This document shows, in pieces, positions 37,431 through 45,845 of a stretch of 64,000 bases of DNA. The first letter of the stretch is position 1, and every line of letters starts with the position of its first letter. Made by a program: the position numbers and the translations under genes. Location: positions 1 to 64,000 of the forward strand of contig CAWIUB010000016.1 in the NCBI GenBank assembly GCA_963839175.1, in the 5' to 3' direction. The notes under the pieces were generated by a model that saw only the letters and a list, made by a program, of their open reading frames with translations, was not told where the DNA came from and ran no database searches. Source of the stretch: CAWIUB01 sp963839175 (GTDB taxonomy: Bacteria; Actinomycetota; Actinomycetes; Mycobacteriales; Jatrophihabitantaceae).

Positions 37431-37545
37431 TGCGGCGGCTCCTCTGCGCGGTTCTCGGACCGTCTCCACTCTTCGCCGGCCGGGTCCTGCCGATCAACGC
37501 GTTTCTGGGGCACTCTCGTGAAGCGGTGCTTTACGCTGGGGGAGC

Positions 37546-38424
37546 ATGATCGAGAAGCATGAGCTCGAAGCCTTCCTGACGCTCGCCGGGGAACGCCACT
37601 TCGGGCGCACCGCCGAGCGCATGCACGTGTCCACCACTCGGGTCAGCCAGACGATCAAGAAGCTGGAGCGCCGGGTCGGGGCACCCCTGTTCCAACGCAC
37701 CAGCCGCCGCGTGGAGCTGACCCCGATCGGGCGCCAGCTTGCTGCGGACCTACAGCCGGCGTGGGACATGATCGCGGCAGGGCTCGAACGTGCGGTCCTG
37801 TCCGGCCGGGGCGTCACCGGCGTCCTGCACGTCGGTTTCGTGGGCGCCGCCGGGGGCCAGCTGCTGATCGATGCCGCCGAGCGGCTGCATGGTCGCGCTC
37901 CCGGCTGCGACGTACGCGTTCGCGAGGTGCAGCTCGTCGATGCAGTGCCGTGGCTGCTCGATGGGGAGGTGGAGGTGCTGCTGACCTGCTTCCCGCCGGA
38001 GCGCGACGGTCTCGATGCGGGTCCCGTCCTGGTGACCGAGGCCCGCATGCTGGCGGTGCCCGCCGGCCACGCGCTCGCCGACCGGCGGTTCGTCTCGGTC
38101 GAGGATCTGGCTGGGGTCACGCTGCTGCGGCCGCCCGACGCGCTGCCCGGCTCCGCCTCCCCGGCCGGGAGCAGGCGCGGAGTATCCGTCGACCACCGCG
38201 CCCGGGGCCGGTCCTTCCAGGAGATCCTGACGCTGGTAGGGGCCGGCCGGGGAGTGTTCGAGATCGGTGCCCACGCACGGCGCTACTACGCGCGTCCCGA
38301 CGTCGCCTACGTCCCCTTCCGGGACGCGCCGACGGTCCAATGGATCCTGATGTGGCGCGCGGACGGGGCGACCGCTCGCGTGCGGGCCTTCGCCGAAGCC
38401 GCTCAGGAGGTCGTTACCGCATGA
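37546..38424 (+). CDS. LysR-family regulator
   Basis: 292 residues. HTH at 1-60 with FLTLAGERHFGRTAERMHVS and the LysR linker ending RTSRRVELTPIGRQL. The effector domain follows from about 90. It starts 115 bases from the divergent PPOX gene, the usual arrangement for a LysR target. It is the last gene of the repeat-flanked block. The effector is unknown. Confidence 0.9.
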   Translation: MIEKHELEAFLTLAGERHFGRTAERMHVSTTRVSQTIKKLERRVGAPLFQRTSRRVELTPIGRQLAADLQPAWDMIAAGLERAVLSGRGVTGVLHVGFVGAAGGQLLIDAAERLHGRAPGCDVRVREVQLVDAVPWLLDGEVEVLLTCFPPERDGLDAGPVLVTEARMLAVPAGHALADRRFVSVEDLAGVTLLRPPDALPGSASPAGSRRGVSVDHRARGRSFQEILTLVGAGRGVFEIGAHARRYYARPDVAYVPFRDAPTVQWILMWRADGATARVRAFAEAAQEVVTA

Positions 38425-38534
38425 CGCCTGAGCGCTGTGGATCAGCGTCCGGTCCGTCCCCACCGCCGCCCTCGTCCTCGGCGCCATGGCCGCTGCGGCC
38501 GTGCCTCGTTGGCCTTGCCCGCTCCCCTCGGCGG

Positions 38535-38578
38535 TCACGACTCCATCCTGCCCCGCCTCGGTCGGCTTGTGACCGGCA
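38535..38578. repeat. 44-bp imperfect direct repeat, right copy
   Basis: Partner of 34523-34566, starting 4012 bases further on. It lies just before the small gene at 38594. Confidence 0.7.
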
Positions 38579-38593
38579 GCTAGGGTCGCGGAC

Positions 38594-38791
38594 GTGAGCT
38601 GGACGTGGCGGCTGGAGAGCACTGACGGCACGACAATCTCGGGACCGTCTTCTCCCGCCCACTCCAGTCAGTCCGACGCGGAGAGCTGGCTTGGCGAGAC
38701 CTGGCGCGAGCTGGCCGAAGCTGGAGTTGCCCAGGTGACCTTGCTGGACGATGGCGAACGCGTCTACGGCCCAATGCCGCTGAGCGAGTAG
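38594..38791 (+). CDS. Small conserved-looking hypothetical protein
   Basis: 65 residues from GTG 38594: SWTWRLESTDGTTI, then DAESWLGETWRELAEAGVAQ and VTLLDDGERVYGPMPLSE. Codon use is normal for the genome and the ends are well ordered. Similar small proteins with a Trp-rich start and an acidic helix occur in actinomycetes, but I know no function. It probably faced the cobT-like gene before the 4-kb block was inserted. Confidence 0.65.
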   Translation: MSWTWRLESTDGTTISGPSSPAHSSQSDAESWLGETWRELAEAGVAQVTLLDDGERVYGPMPLSE

Positions 38792-38798
38792 CGCGGGG

Positions 38799-39413
38799 CT
38801 AGATCGGGTCGCCGAGGGATACCTGCGGCTTGGGCATCCGCCAGCGCCGAGGCATGTAGGCCCGGCTTCCGGCGTAGAAGCCGAGTGCCATCGGGCTACT
38901 GCGCACCTCGATCTTGCGTTCGCGCGCCAGAGCGATGATCTTGCGCCCGGTCAGGTACCACTCGCCGACGAACGCCACGAAGAACACCAGCACCGCGATC
39001 GTCAAGTACGGGACGGCGGCTCCGATGATCATCAACGGGAACAGCAGCAACAGGTAGTTGCTGAACATCCGGCGCGAATCGACCCAGTTGCGGGCGAGCT
39101 TACGCAGCGGTCCCTGGTCGCGGCGTGGCAGCACCGACTCGTCGCCGCTGGCCAATGCCGCCCGGTAGGCCTGTTTGGACAGCGGCTGACCGCTAGCCGA
39201 GCGGGACTGCTGTGACCGCTGTGCCTGCTGCTTCTGCCACCGGTAGGCCTCCTTGCGGTTGCGCGGCGGCTGAGTGACCGGGGCACGGCGCGGCGCCGAG
39301 TCGCGGCGTTTAGGCGTCGCCCGGCCCTTGGGTGCGCCCGGCGTGGGCAGGGCGTCGGCGGCGTCCTCGACGGCCTCGGCGGGCGCGGACGACTTGCGGG
39401 GCAGCAACTTCAC
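38799..39413 (-). CDS. DUF3043-family membrane protein
   Basis: 204 residues. A long basic, Pro/Ala-rich cytoplasmic N-terminus (1-85) leads to DQGPLRKLARNWVDSRRMFS, then two close membrane helices (FSNYLLLLFPLMIIGAAV and LTIAVLVFFVAFVGEWYL). This layout is the actinobacterial DUF3043 family. Function unknown. It lies 29 bases after nadA on the same strand. Confidence 0.88.
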   Translation of the reverse strand: MKLLPRKSSAPAEAVEDAADALPTPGAPKGRATPKRRDSAPRRAPVTQPPRNRKEAYRWQKQQAQRSQQSRSASGQPLSKQAYRAALASGDESVLPRRDQGPLRKLARNWVDSRRMFSNYLLLLFPLMIIGAAVPYLTIAVLVFFVAFVGEWYLTGRKIIALARERKIEVRSSPMALGFYAGSRAYMPRRWRMPKPQVSLGDPI

Positions 39414-39442
39414 GGAATCGACTCAGCCTCTCGCGGTTGGAC

Positions 39443-40645
39443 TCAGTCGAGGATAGCCGCCCGGGCGGGCAGGGCCAGCATCCGATCGAGCGCCATTCGG
39501 GCGTTCGTCGCGACCGTCGGGTCGACGCTGATCCTGTTCACGACCTGCCCGCGCACCAGCGATTCGAGCGAATGCACCAGGTGCGGCAAGTCGATGCGGT
39601 TCATCGTCGCGCAGTAGCAGACGGTCTTTTCCAGGAACACGATCTGCTTGTCGCGGTGGCGTTCGGCCAGCCGCCGGACCAGGTTCAGTTCGGTGCCGAC
39701 GGCCCACGAGGACCCAGTTGGCGCGGCGTCCAGCGTTGCGATGATGAACTCGGTCGAACCGACCAGATCGGCTTTGAGCACGACCTCGTGCTTGCACTCC
39801 GGATGTACCAGGATGTTGACGTCGGGGATGCGGGCTCGCACGTCGTCCACGTTGGCTGCGCTGAACCGGCCGTGGACCGAGCAGTGCCCGCGCCACAGGA
39901 TCATCTTCGCCGCCCGCGCCTGCTCTGCCGTCAGCCCGCCGTTCGGCCGGTGCGGGTCGAACACCACGCAGTCCTCGAGCGACAGCCCCAGTTCCAGCAC
40001 TGCCGTATTGCGGCCCAGGTGCTGGTCGGGGAGGAAGAGCACGTGATCGCCCTGCTCGAACGCCCAGCGCAGCGCCGTCTCGGCGTTCGACGAGGTGCAG
40101 ACGGCGCCGCCGTGCGCTCCGGTGAAGCCCTTGATGGCGGCCGAGGAGTTCATGTAGGTGACCGGCACGGTGCGCTCGGCCACGCCGAACTCGCTCAGCA
40201 CGTCCCATGCATCCACGACTTGCTGGTAGCTGGCCATGTCGGCCATCGAGCAGCCGGCGGCCAGATCGGGCAGGACCACCTGCTGGTGTGCCGCTGTCAG
40301 GATGTCGGCGGACTCGGCCATGAAGTGCACTCCGCAGAACACGATGAACTCGGCATCGGGTCGTGCCGCGGCCTCGCGGGCCAGCTTGAACGAGTCCCCC
40401 GTCACATCGGCGAACTGGATCACTTCGTCGCGTTGATAGTGGTGACCGAGGACGAATAGCCGGTCGCCGAGGGCGGCCTTCGCCATGCGGGCGCGCTCGA
40501 CGAGCGACGGGTCGGACGCCGCGGGCAGTTCGCCGGGGCAGTCGACGCCGCGCTCGGACTGCGTGTCGCTGCCCCGCCCGAGCAGCAAGAGCGCCGTGCT
40601 CGTAGCCGGCGAAACAGCCTGAGGGCCGGTAAGTGTCACGTTCAC
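39443..40645 (-). CDS. nadA: Quinolinate synthase
   Basis: 400 residues. It condenses iminoaspartate with dihydroxyacetone phosphate to quinolinate for NAD synthesis, using a 4Fe-4S cluster. The cluster cysteines are in FIVFCGVHFMAE, WRGHCSVHGRF and EKTVCYCATMNRIDLP. LGHHYQRDEVIQFAD and NILVHPECKHEVV are substrate motifs. nadB and nadC are not in the window. DUF3043 is probably cotranscribed. Confidence 0.96.
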   Translation of the reverse strand: MNVTLTGPQAVSPATSTALLLLGRGSDTQSERGVDCPGELPAASDPSLVERARMAKAALGDRLFVLGHHYQRDEVIQFADVTGDSFKLAREAAARPDAEFIVFCGVHFMAESADILTAAHQQVVLPDLAAGCSMADMASYQQVVDAWDVLSEFGVAERTVPVTYMNSSAAIKGFTGAHGGAVCTSSNAETALRWAFEQGDHVLFLPDQHLGRNTAVLELGLSLEDCVVFDPHRPNGGLTAEQARAAKMILWRGHCSVHGRFSAANVDDVRARIPDVNILVHPECKHEVVLKADLVGSTEFIIATLDAAPTGSSWAVGTELNLVRRLAERHRDKQIVFLEKTVCYCATMNRIDLPHLVHSLESLVRGQVVNRISVDPTVATNARMALDRMLALPARAAILD

Positions 40646-40709
40646 AATCTACGTACCCGCACAGGGCAAGGTGGTGGACTGTGGTGTGCGCGACGCAGTG
40701 GGGGAGTGG

Positions 40710-41627
40710 ATGACGACGTCCAACTCGGGGCGACTCGACCAGATCGGCTGGGTGCTGCTGCCGCTGCGCGCGTTCCTGGTGGTCGTATTCCTGGACGGCG
40801 GCATCTCGAAGATCGCAGATAAGCACTTCCTGGACGGGACGTCACCCACCTCGATGCATTCGACGGTGGTCGCGGTGCGCGCCGGGAGTCCGATCAGTTT
40901 CCTGCTGGGCCCGGTGGTGCACCACAGCTTTGCGTTCGGGGTGCTCATGGCATGCGCCGAAATCGCCGTCGGACTCGGCCTGCTCTTCGGCTTGTTCACG
41001 CGCGTTGCGGCGCTGGGCGGCATGGCCCTCACGCTGTCGCTGTGGCTGACCATCAGCTGGGGGGCACGGCCCTGGTTCACCAGCGCGGACGTGGTCTATC
41101 TGTTCGCGCTCACCCCGTTCGCGATCGCCGGTGCCGCCAATGTCCTCTGCCTGGATGCCTGGCTGGCGCGCGCCCGGGAGCGTCGTGCGGGTGTGCAGGA
41201 GGACCGCACCCGCCGGGTGCTGCTGGGTAGCGCGGTGGCGCTGATCGGCGGGCTGGTTCTGGGCGGCGCGTCCTTGTTCCGGGGGTCGTCCAGACCGGCG
41301 TCACAGGCGTCGGGTGGTTCGGCATCCGGCGAGGTTCTGGCCAATGTGGCCGACGTCCCCGTTGGTGGCGGTGACCAGGTCACCGACCCGCAGACCGGTG
41401 AACCGATCTGGGTGCTGCAGCTGACACCGGGCGCGTTCACCGCGTACGACGCGGCGTGTCCGCACCAGGGCTGCCCGGTGAAGTTCGTCTCACCTGCGTC
41501 CGGGTTCGCCTGCCCCTGCCACGGCTCGGCGTTCGATTCGACCGGCAAACTGCTGCTGGGCCCGGCTCGTACCGGCCTGACGCCTATCCCGGTGAGGGCT
41601 GACGCGACGCAGATCCGGCGCGTTTGA
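40710..41627 (+). CDS. DoxX-like membrane domain fused to a Rieske 2Fe-2S domain
   Basis: 305 residues from ATG 40710 behind GGGGGAG. Residues 1-165 are four DoxX-type helices (LLPLRAFLVVVFLDGGISKI; CAEIAVGLGLLFGLFTR). A further helix near 180-200 is followed by a Rieske domain with CPHQGCPVKF and CPCHGSAFD, the two Cys-X-His pairs for the cluster. DoxD/DoxX proteins are linked to quinone-thiosulfate oxidoreductases, so an electron route to quinone is plausible but unproven. The neighbouring erpA may supply Fe-S clusters. Confidence 0.85.
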   Translation: MTTSNSGRLDQIGWVLLPLRAFLVVVFLDGGISKIADKHFLDGTSPTSMHSTVVAVRAGSPISFLLGPVVHHSFAFGVLMACAEIAVGLGLLFGLFTRVAALGGMALTLSLWLTISWGARPWFTSADVVYLFALTPFAIAGAANVLCLDAWLARARERRAGVQEDRTRRVLLGSAVALIGGLVLGGASLFRGSSRPASQASGGSASGEVLANVADVPVGGGDQVTDPQTGEPIWVLQLTPGAFTAYDAACPHQGCPVKFVSPASGFACPCHGSAFDSTGKLLLGPARTGLTPIPVRADATQIRRV

Positions 41628-41715
41628 CGGCGGTTGGGTAGCATGGGAATGCGACCGGGCGGCAGCCTGGTTGTCACCGACGAGTTGACGCTCACCTTTA
41701 TCCGCTGGGAGTCCG

Positions 41716-42102
41716 ATGACCGCCGCAAACACCACCACCGTCGAGCTGACCACAGCGCCCGCTGACGTCGAGGCGCCCTCGCTGACCCTGACCGACACTG
41801 CGGCCGGCAAGGTGCGGGCATTGCTCGACCAGGAGGGTCGTGACGACCTGCGATTGCGCGTCGCTGTCCAGCCGGGTGGCTGCTCGGGTCTGCAGTACCA
41901 GCTGTTCTTCGACGAGCGCTCACTCGATGGTGACCTCGAACTCGACCACGGCGGGGTGCCGGTCGTGGTCGACCGGATGAGCGCCCCCTACCTGGCCGGC
42001 GCCACCATCGACTTCACCGACACCATCGAGCAGCAGGGCTTCACGATCGACAACCCGAACGCCTCGGGCGGCTGCGCCTGCGGCAACTCCTTCTGCGGCT
42101 GA
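41716..42102 (+). CDS. erpA: A-type iron-sulfur carrier (HesB/ErpA)
   Basis: 128 residues. The A-type signature has three cysteines in VQPGGCSGLQYQLFF and GGCACGNSFCG. The first 20 residues are a Thr/Ala-rich extension. It delivers Fe-S clusters to apoproteins. Same place as Rv2204c, upstream of adoK. Confidence 0.95.
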   Translation: MTAANTTTVELTTAPADVEAPSLTLTDTAAGKVRALLDQEGRDDLRLRVAVQPGGCSGLQYQLFFDERSLDGDLELDHGGVPVVVDRMSAPYLAGATIDFTDTIEQQGFTIDNPNASGGCACGNSFCG

Positions 42103-42154
42103 CCGCCAGCCGCTACGGTCGACTGTTTCGGTTTCCCTGAGCCGAGTGGGTACC

Positions 42155-43144
42155 GTGCCTGCCGTGCCTGTGCTCGTGAGTGGCTCGATCGCCACGGACC
42201 ACCTGATGCATTTCCCGGGCAGGTTCGGGGACCAGTTGCTCGCCGAGCACCTGCACAAGGTCTCGCTGTCGTTCCTGGTCGACGACCTGGTCGTGCGGCG
42301 GGGCGGCGTGGCCGCCAACATCGCCTTCGGCATGGCCCAGCTCGGGCAGTCACCCGTCCTGGTGGGCGCCGTCGGAGCCGATTTCGACGAGTACCGAGCC
42401 TGGCTTGGCCGGCACGGAGTGGACTGCGAATCGGTGCACGTCTCCGAGGTGCACCACACCGCGCGGTTCGTGTGCACGACAGACGAGCAGATGTGCCAGA
42501 TCGCCTCCTTCTACGCAGGTGCGATGAGTGAGGCGCGCAACATCGAGCTGGCACCGATCGTGGCGCGTACCCGTGCGGAGCTGGTCGTGATCAGCGCCGA
42601 CGACCCGGAAGCCATGCTGCGCCACAGCGAGGAGTGCCGCGAGCGCGGGTTCGCGTTCGCAGCCGATCCGTCCCAGCAGCTGGCCCGGATGTCGGGCGAG
42701 GACGTGGTGGGTCTCATCGACGGCGCCAGCCTGCTGTTCACCAACGACTACGAGAAGAGCCTGCTGGAGTCGAAGTCCGGGCTCGCCGACGCCGACGTCC
42801 TGGCGATGGTCGACGTACGCGTGACGACGCTCGGCTCGCGGGGCGTCGAGATCACCGGACGCGGGCTGGAGACCGTGCGGGTGCCAGTCGCCCGTGAGGA
42901 GGCCAAGGTCGACCCGACGGGCGTCGGTGACGGGTTCCGCGCCGGCTTCCTGGCCGCCCGCTCGTGGGGGCTGACCTGGCAGCGCGCGGCGCAGGTCGGC
43001 AGCCTGCTCGCCACGTTGGTTCTCGAGACGGTGGGCACCCAGGAGTACCAGGTCAAGAACGCGAGCTTCCTCGAGCGGCTGGCCGAGTCCTACGGGGACG
43101 ACGCGGCCGCTGACGTCCAGCCGCTGCTGGCCGCTGCCGGCTGA
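42155..43144 (+). CDS. adoK: Adenosine kinase, PfkB/ribokinase family
   Basis: 329 residues from GTG 42155. GSIATDHLMHFPGRFGDQLL and HKVSLSFLVDDLV closely match mycobacterial adenosine kinase (Rv2202c) as I recall it. The PfkB C-terminal signature is DPTGVGDGFRAGFLAARSWG with the catalytic Asp. It phosphorylates adenosine to AMP in purine salvage. Convergent with the MazF-like gene, four bases apart. Confidence 0.9.
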   Translation: MPAVPVLVSGSIATDHLMHFPGRFGDQLLAEHLHKVSLSFLVDDLVVRRGGVAANIAFGMAQLGQSPVLVGAVGADFDEYRAWLGRHGVDCESVHVSEVHHTARFVCTTDEQMCQIASFYAGAMSEARNIELAPIVARTRAELVVISADDPEAMLRHSEECRERGFAFAADPSQQLARMSGEDVVGLIDGASLLFTNDYEKSLLESKSGLADADVLAMVDVRVTTLGSRGVEITGRGLETVRVPVAREEAKVDPTGVGDGFRAGFLAARSWGLTWQRAAQVGSLLATLVLETVGTQEYQVKNASFLERLAESYGDDAAADVQPLLAAAG

Positions 43145-43148
43145 CCCG

Positions 43149-43652
43149 CTACGCCGGCCAGCCTTTGAGCAGCCGCAGGGCGACCGCGACCTGATGGAAG
43201 CGGAGCCGTTCCAAAGTCGCGCCCTCCCGCCGGACCGCGCCCGGGGCGATGCGCAGGACGCGGTCCAGCCGCACCTCGCTCGGCCGGCCCTGCGCGTCCC
43301 AGCGCCCCGACCCGACGTCCAGCCAGTGCCGGCCGGCCCGTGCCTCCTGCGCGGCATCGCGGTCGTGGTCCTTGCTGGTCAACGCCAAGCCGAGCAGGTA
43401 GCCGCCGTCGTGCCCGATGACCAGCACTGGACGGTCCTTGCCCCGGCTCGGATCGTCCTCGAACGGCACCCAGGTCCACACGATCTCGCCCGGATCGGCG
43501 TTCCCGTCCGGGTTCGGGGCGTACTCGAGCCGCGCGATGCCGGTGAAGTCGCCCGGATAGCCGCTGCGCAGCGATCCGCGGCCCGGCGCCAGCACCGTGG
43601 GCCGGTCCGCCTTGCCGCGCAACGCCGCGCGCAGCCGGTCGAAGATCGGCAC
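43149..43652 (-). CDS. MazF/PemK-like protein
   Basis: 167 residues from GTG 43652, which shares one base with the asnB stop (TAGTG). The MazF-like barrel shows as PGEIVWTWVPFEDDPSRGKD, RPVLVIGHDGGYLLGLALTS and VRLDRVLRIAPGAVRRE. MazF proteins are endoribonucleases paired with antitoxins, but no antitoxin gene is next to it and a 60-residue N-terminal extension is present. Its place between asnB and adoK looks fixed, so a housekeeping role is possible. Confidence 0.78.
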   Translation of the reverse strand: MPIFDRLRAALRGKADRPTVLAPGRGSLRSGYPGDFTGIARLEYAPNPDGNADPGEIVWTWVPFEDDPSRGKDRPVLVIGHDGGYLLGLALTSKDHDRDAAQEARAGRHWLDVGSGRWDAQGRPSEVRLDRVLRIAPGAVRREGATLERLRFHQVAVALRLLKGWPA

Positions 43653-45562
43653 TAGAGCCGCACCGGGTAGACCGGCTCCGGAATGACCGGGCGGATGCGC
43701 TGCTCGACGAAGATGCCGTGCCAGATCAGGAACACGAGCAGCGTCCAGATCTTGCGCGACAGGTCGAGCGGCCCGGCCCGATGCTGGTCGAGGAGCCGGA
43801 GCGCAGCCTGCCGGTCGATCAGATCGTCGGCCTGCGACTCGGTGATGATCGATCGCGCCCAGTCATACATGACCTCCTCCCGCAGCCAGAACTTCGTCGG
43901 CGTCGGGAAACCCAGCTTCTCGCGGTTGATCACGTGCGGCGGGACGATGTCGGCGAGCGCCCGGCGCAACGCGTACTTCGTCGTCTCCTTGGTCAACCGC
44001 TGATCAGTAGGGATGGTCGACGCCACCCGGAACACTTCGGTGTCGAGAAACGGCACCCGCAGCTCCAGCGAGTTCGCCATGGTCATCTTGTCGGCCTTAA
44101 CGAGGATGTCGCCGCGCAGCCAGGTGAACAGGTCGATGTACTGCATCCGCGTCGACCCGTCCAGATGCGGGGTTGCCCGGTACAGGGCTGCCGTGACGTC
44201 GCGGTGGGAGACGGCAGGGTCGAACGTGCGGAGAATTCCGAGCTCTTCGAGCTCGGAATTGCGGAAGATCCGCGCGTTGCCGTAGTAGCGCTCCTCGATG
44301 CCGATCGAGCCGCGCCGCAGCAGGTCCTTGCCGCGCATCCCCTGCGGCAGCCGGGTCGACAGGGCGCCCATGCCCCGCCGCACCGGCGCTGGGACGTGTT
44401 CGAAGGCGCGTAGCGAGATCGGCTCGTAGTAGATGTTGTAGCCGCCGAACAGCTCGTCAGCTCCCTCGCCGGACAGTACGACCTTGACATGTTTGCGTGC
44501 CTCGCGGGCGATGAAATACAGCGGGACGAGCGCGGGGTCGGCGACCGGGTCGTCCAGGTACCAGACGATCAGCGGCAGGGCGTCCATGACCTCCTGCGGC
44601 GTCACGATCTTGGTGATGTGTTCGACGCCGATCGCCGCGGCGGATTCGGCCGCCACGTCGATCTCGCTGTATCCCTCGCGCGCGAAGCCGGTCGTGAAGG
44701 TCAGCAGCTTCGGGTTGTGCCGTTTGGCCAGCGCCGCGATCGCGGTCGAGTCAATGCCGCCTGACAGGAACGAGCCCACCGTGACGTCTGCACGCATGTG
44801 CTTCTCGACGGAGTCTTCCAGCGCTTCGGTGATCTCGCGGTAGAGCTTCTCGGCGTCGTCCACCGGCCTGATCGTCCAGTCCGGGTGGAAGTAGCGCCGC
44901 GCTGTAAGGGCCTCGCCCGGGCGCAACGTAAAGGACGTGCCGGACTCGACCCGACGGATCCGCGCGTGCATCGACGCGGGCTCCGGAACGTACTGCAGCG
45001 TCAGGTAGTGCTGTAGCGCCGTGGTGTCCACGACGGCCGACGTGCCCTCGACCGCGACGTCGAGCAGGGACTTCTTCTCGCTGGCGAAGAAAGTGCCACG
45101 GGCATCGGCGTAGGTGTACAGCGGCTTGATGCCGAACCAGTCCCGGGCACCAAACAGCACCCGTTCGTGGGTGTCCCAGATGAGGAACGCGAACATCCCG
45201 CGCAGCTCGCGCACGACCTGCTCGCCGAGATAGTGATAGCCCGCGACGATCGCCTCGCCGTCGCCGTCGGTCTCGAACGTGGCGCCGAACTCGCGGGCCA
45301 GCCGGTCGCGCAGCTCGACGTAGTTGTATATCTCGCCATTGAAGATCAGCTGGTAGCGGCCGTCGAGCCACGGCAGCGGCTGGTGGCTGTGATCGATGTC
45401 GATGATCGACAAGCGGCGAAAGCCGATGACCACGTCCTCGTCGGCCCACACACCGCCCTCGTCAGGACCACGATGGCGCATGTCGGGCAGCGAGCCCTCG
45501 ACCCTCGCCCGGGAAGTCGCGGCATCGCGGTCGGCAGACAGGAACCCGATCAGACCACACAC
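43652..45562 (-). CDS. asnB: Glutamine-hydrolysing asparagine synthetase (class II)
   Basis: 636 residues. Cys2 (MCGLIGFL) is the glutaminase nucleophile after Met removal. The glutaminase domain runs to about 215. The synthetase domain holds the PP-loop SFLSGGIDSTAIAALAK and VVLSGEGADELFGGYNIYYE. It makes asparagine from aspartate with ATP and glutamine. Same locus as Rv2201. The MazF-like gene is translationally coupled. Confidence 0.96.
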   Translation of the reverse strand: MCGLIGFLSADRDAATSRARVEGSLPDMRHRGPDEGGVWADEDVVIGFRRLSIIDIDHSHQPLPWLDGRYQLIFNGEIYNYVELRDRLAREFGATFETDGDGEAIVAGYHYLGEQVVRELRGMFAFLIWDTHERVLFGARDWFGIKPLYTYADARGTFFASEKKSLLDVAVEGTSAVVDTTALQHYLTLQYVPEPASMHARIRRVESGTSFTLRPGEALTARRYFHPDWTIRPVDDAEKLYREITEALEDSVEKHMRADVTVGSFLSGGIDSTAIAALAKRHNPKLLTFTTGFAREGYSEIDVAAESAAAIGVEHITKIVTPQEVMDALPLIVWYLDDPVADPALVPLYFIAREARKHVKVVLSGEGADELFGGYNIYYEPISLRAFEHVPAPVRRGMGALSTRLPQGMRGKDLLRRGSIGIEERYYGNARIFRNSELEELGILRTFDPAVSHRDVTAALYRATPHLDGSTRMQYIDLFTWLRGDILVKADKMTMANSLELRVPFLDTEVFRVASTIPTDQRLTKETTKYALRRALADIVPPHVINREKLGFPTPTKFWLREEVMYDWARSIITESQADDLIDRQAALRLLDQHRAGPLDLSRKIWTLLVFLIWHGIFVEQRIRPVIPEPVYPVRL

Positions 45563-45611
45563 GCGGACCAGTATCTCCGACGACCGCGAGTGTCGCGGAT
45601 CCCCGCGCCGA

Positions 45612-45845
45612 TCAGTGTGTCCGGCGCACGGTGTAGACGGGCGTTCCGTCGGCGGCCGCGGTCTCGCCGACGTACTCGTGTCCGCGCATCCGGCACCAGG
45701 CCGCGATGTCTGGGCGGGCGGCCGGATCGTCGGCTTCCACGGTCACCGTCGCGCCGACTGGCACGTCGCCGATCGCCCGGGCCAGGTCGAGGATCGGCAA
45801 CGGGCACCGCCGCCCCCGGCAGTCCAGCACGACGGCGCGCGTCAC
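45612..45845 (-). CDS. TusA-family sulfur carrier
   Basis: 77 residues from GTG 45845. The TusA signature is LDCRGRRCPLPILDLARAIG, in which the second Cys (CPLP) carries the persulfide. GATVTVEADDPAARPDIAAW follows. The start overlaps the NifS-like stop by four bases (GTGA), so the two are coupled and probably partners in sulfur transfer. Confidence 0.88.
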   Translation of the reverse strand: MTRAVVLDCRGRRCPLPILDLARAIGDVPVGATVTVEADDPAARPDIAAWCRMRGHEYVGETAAADGTPVYTVRRTH

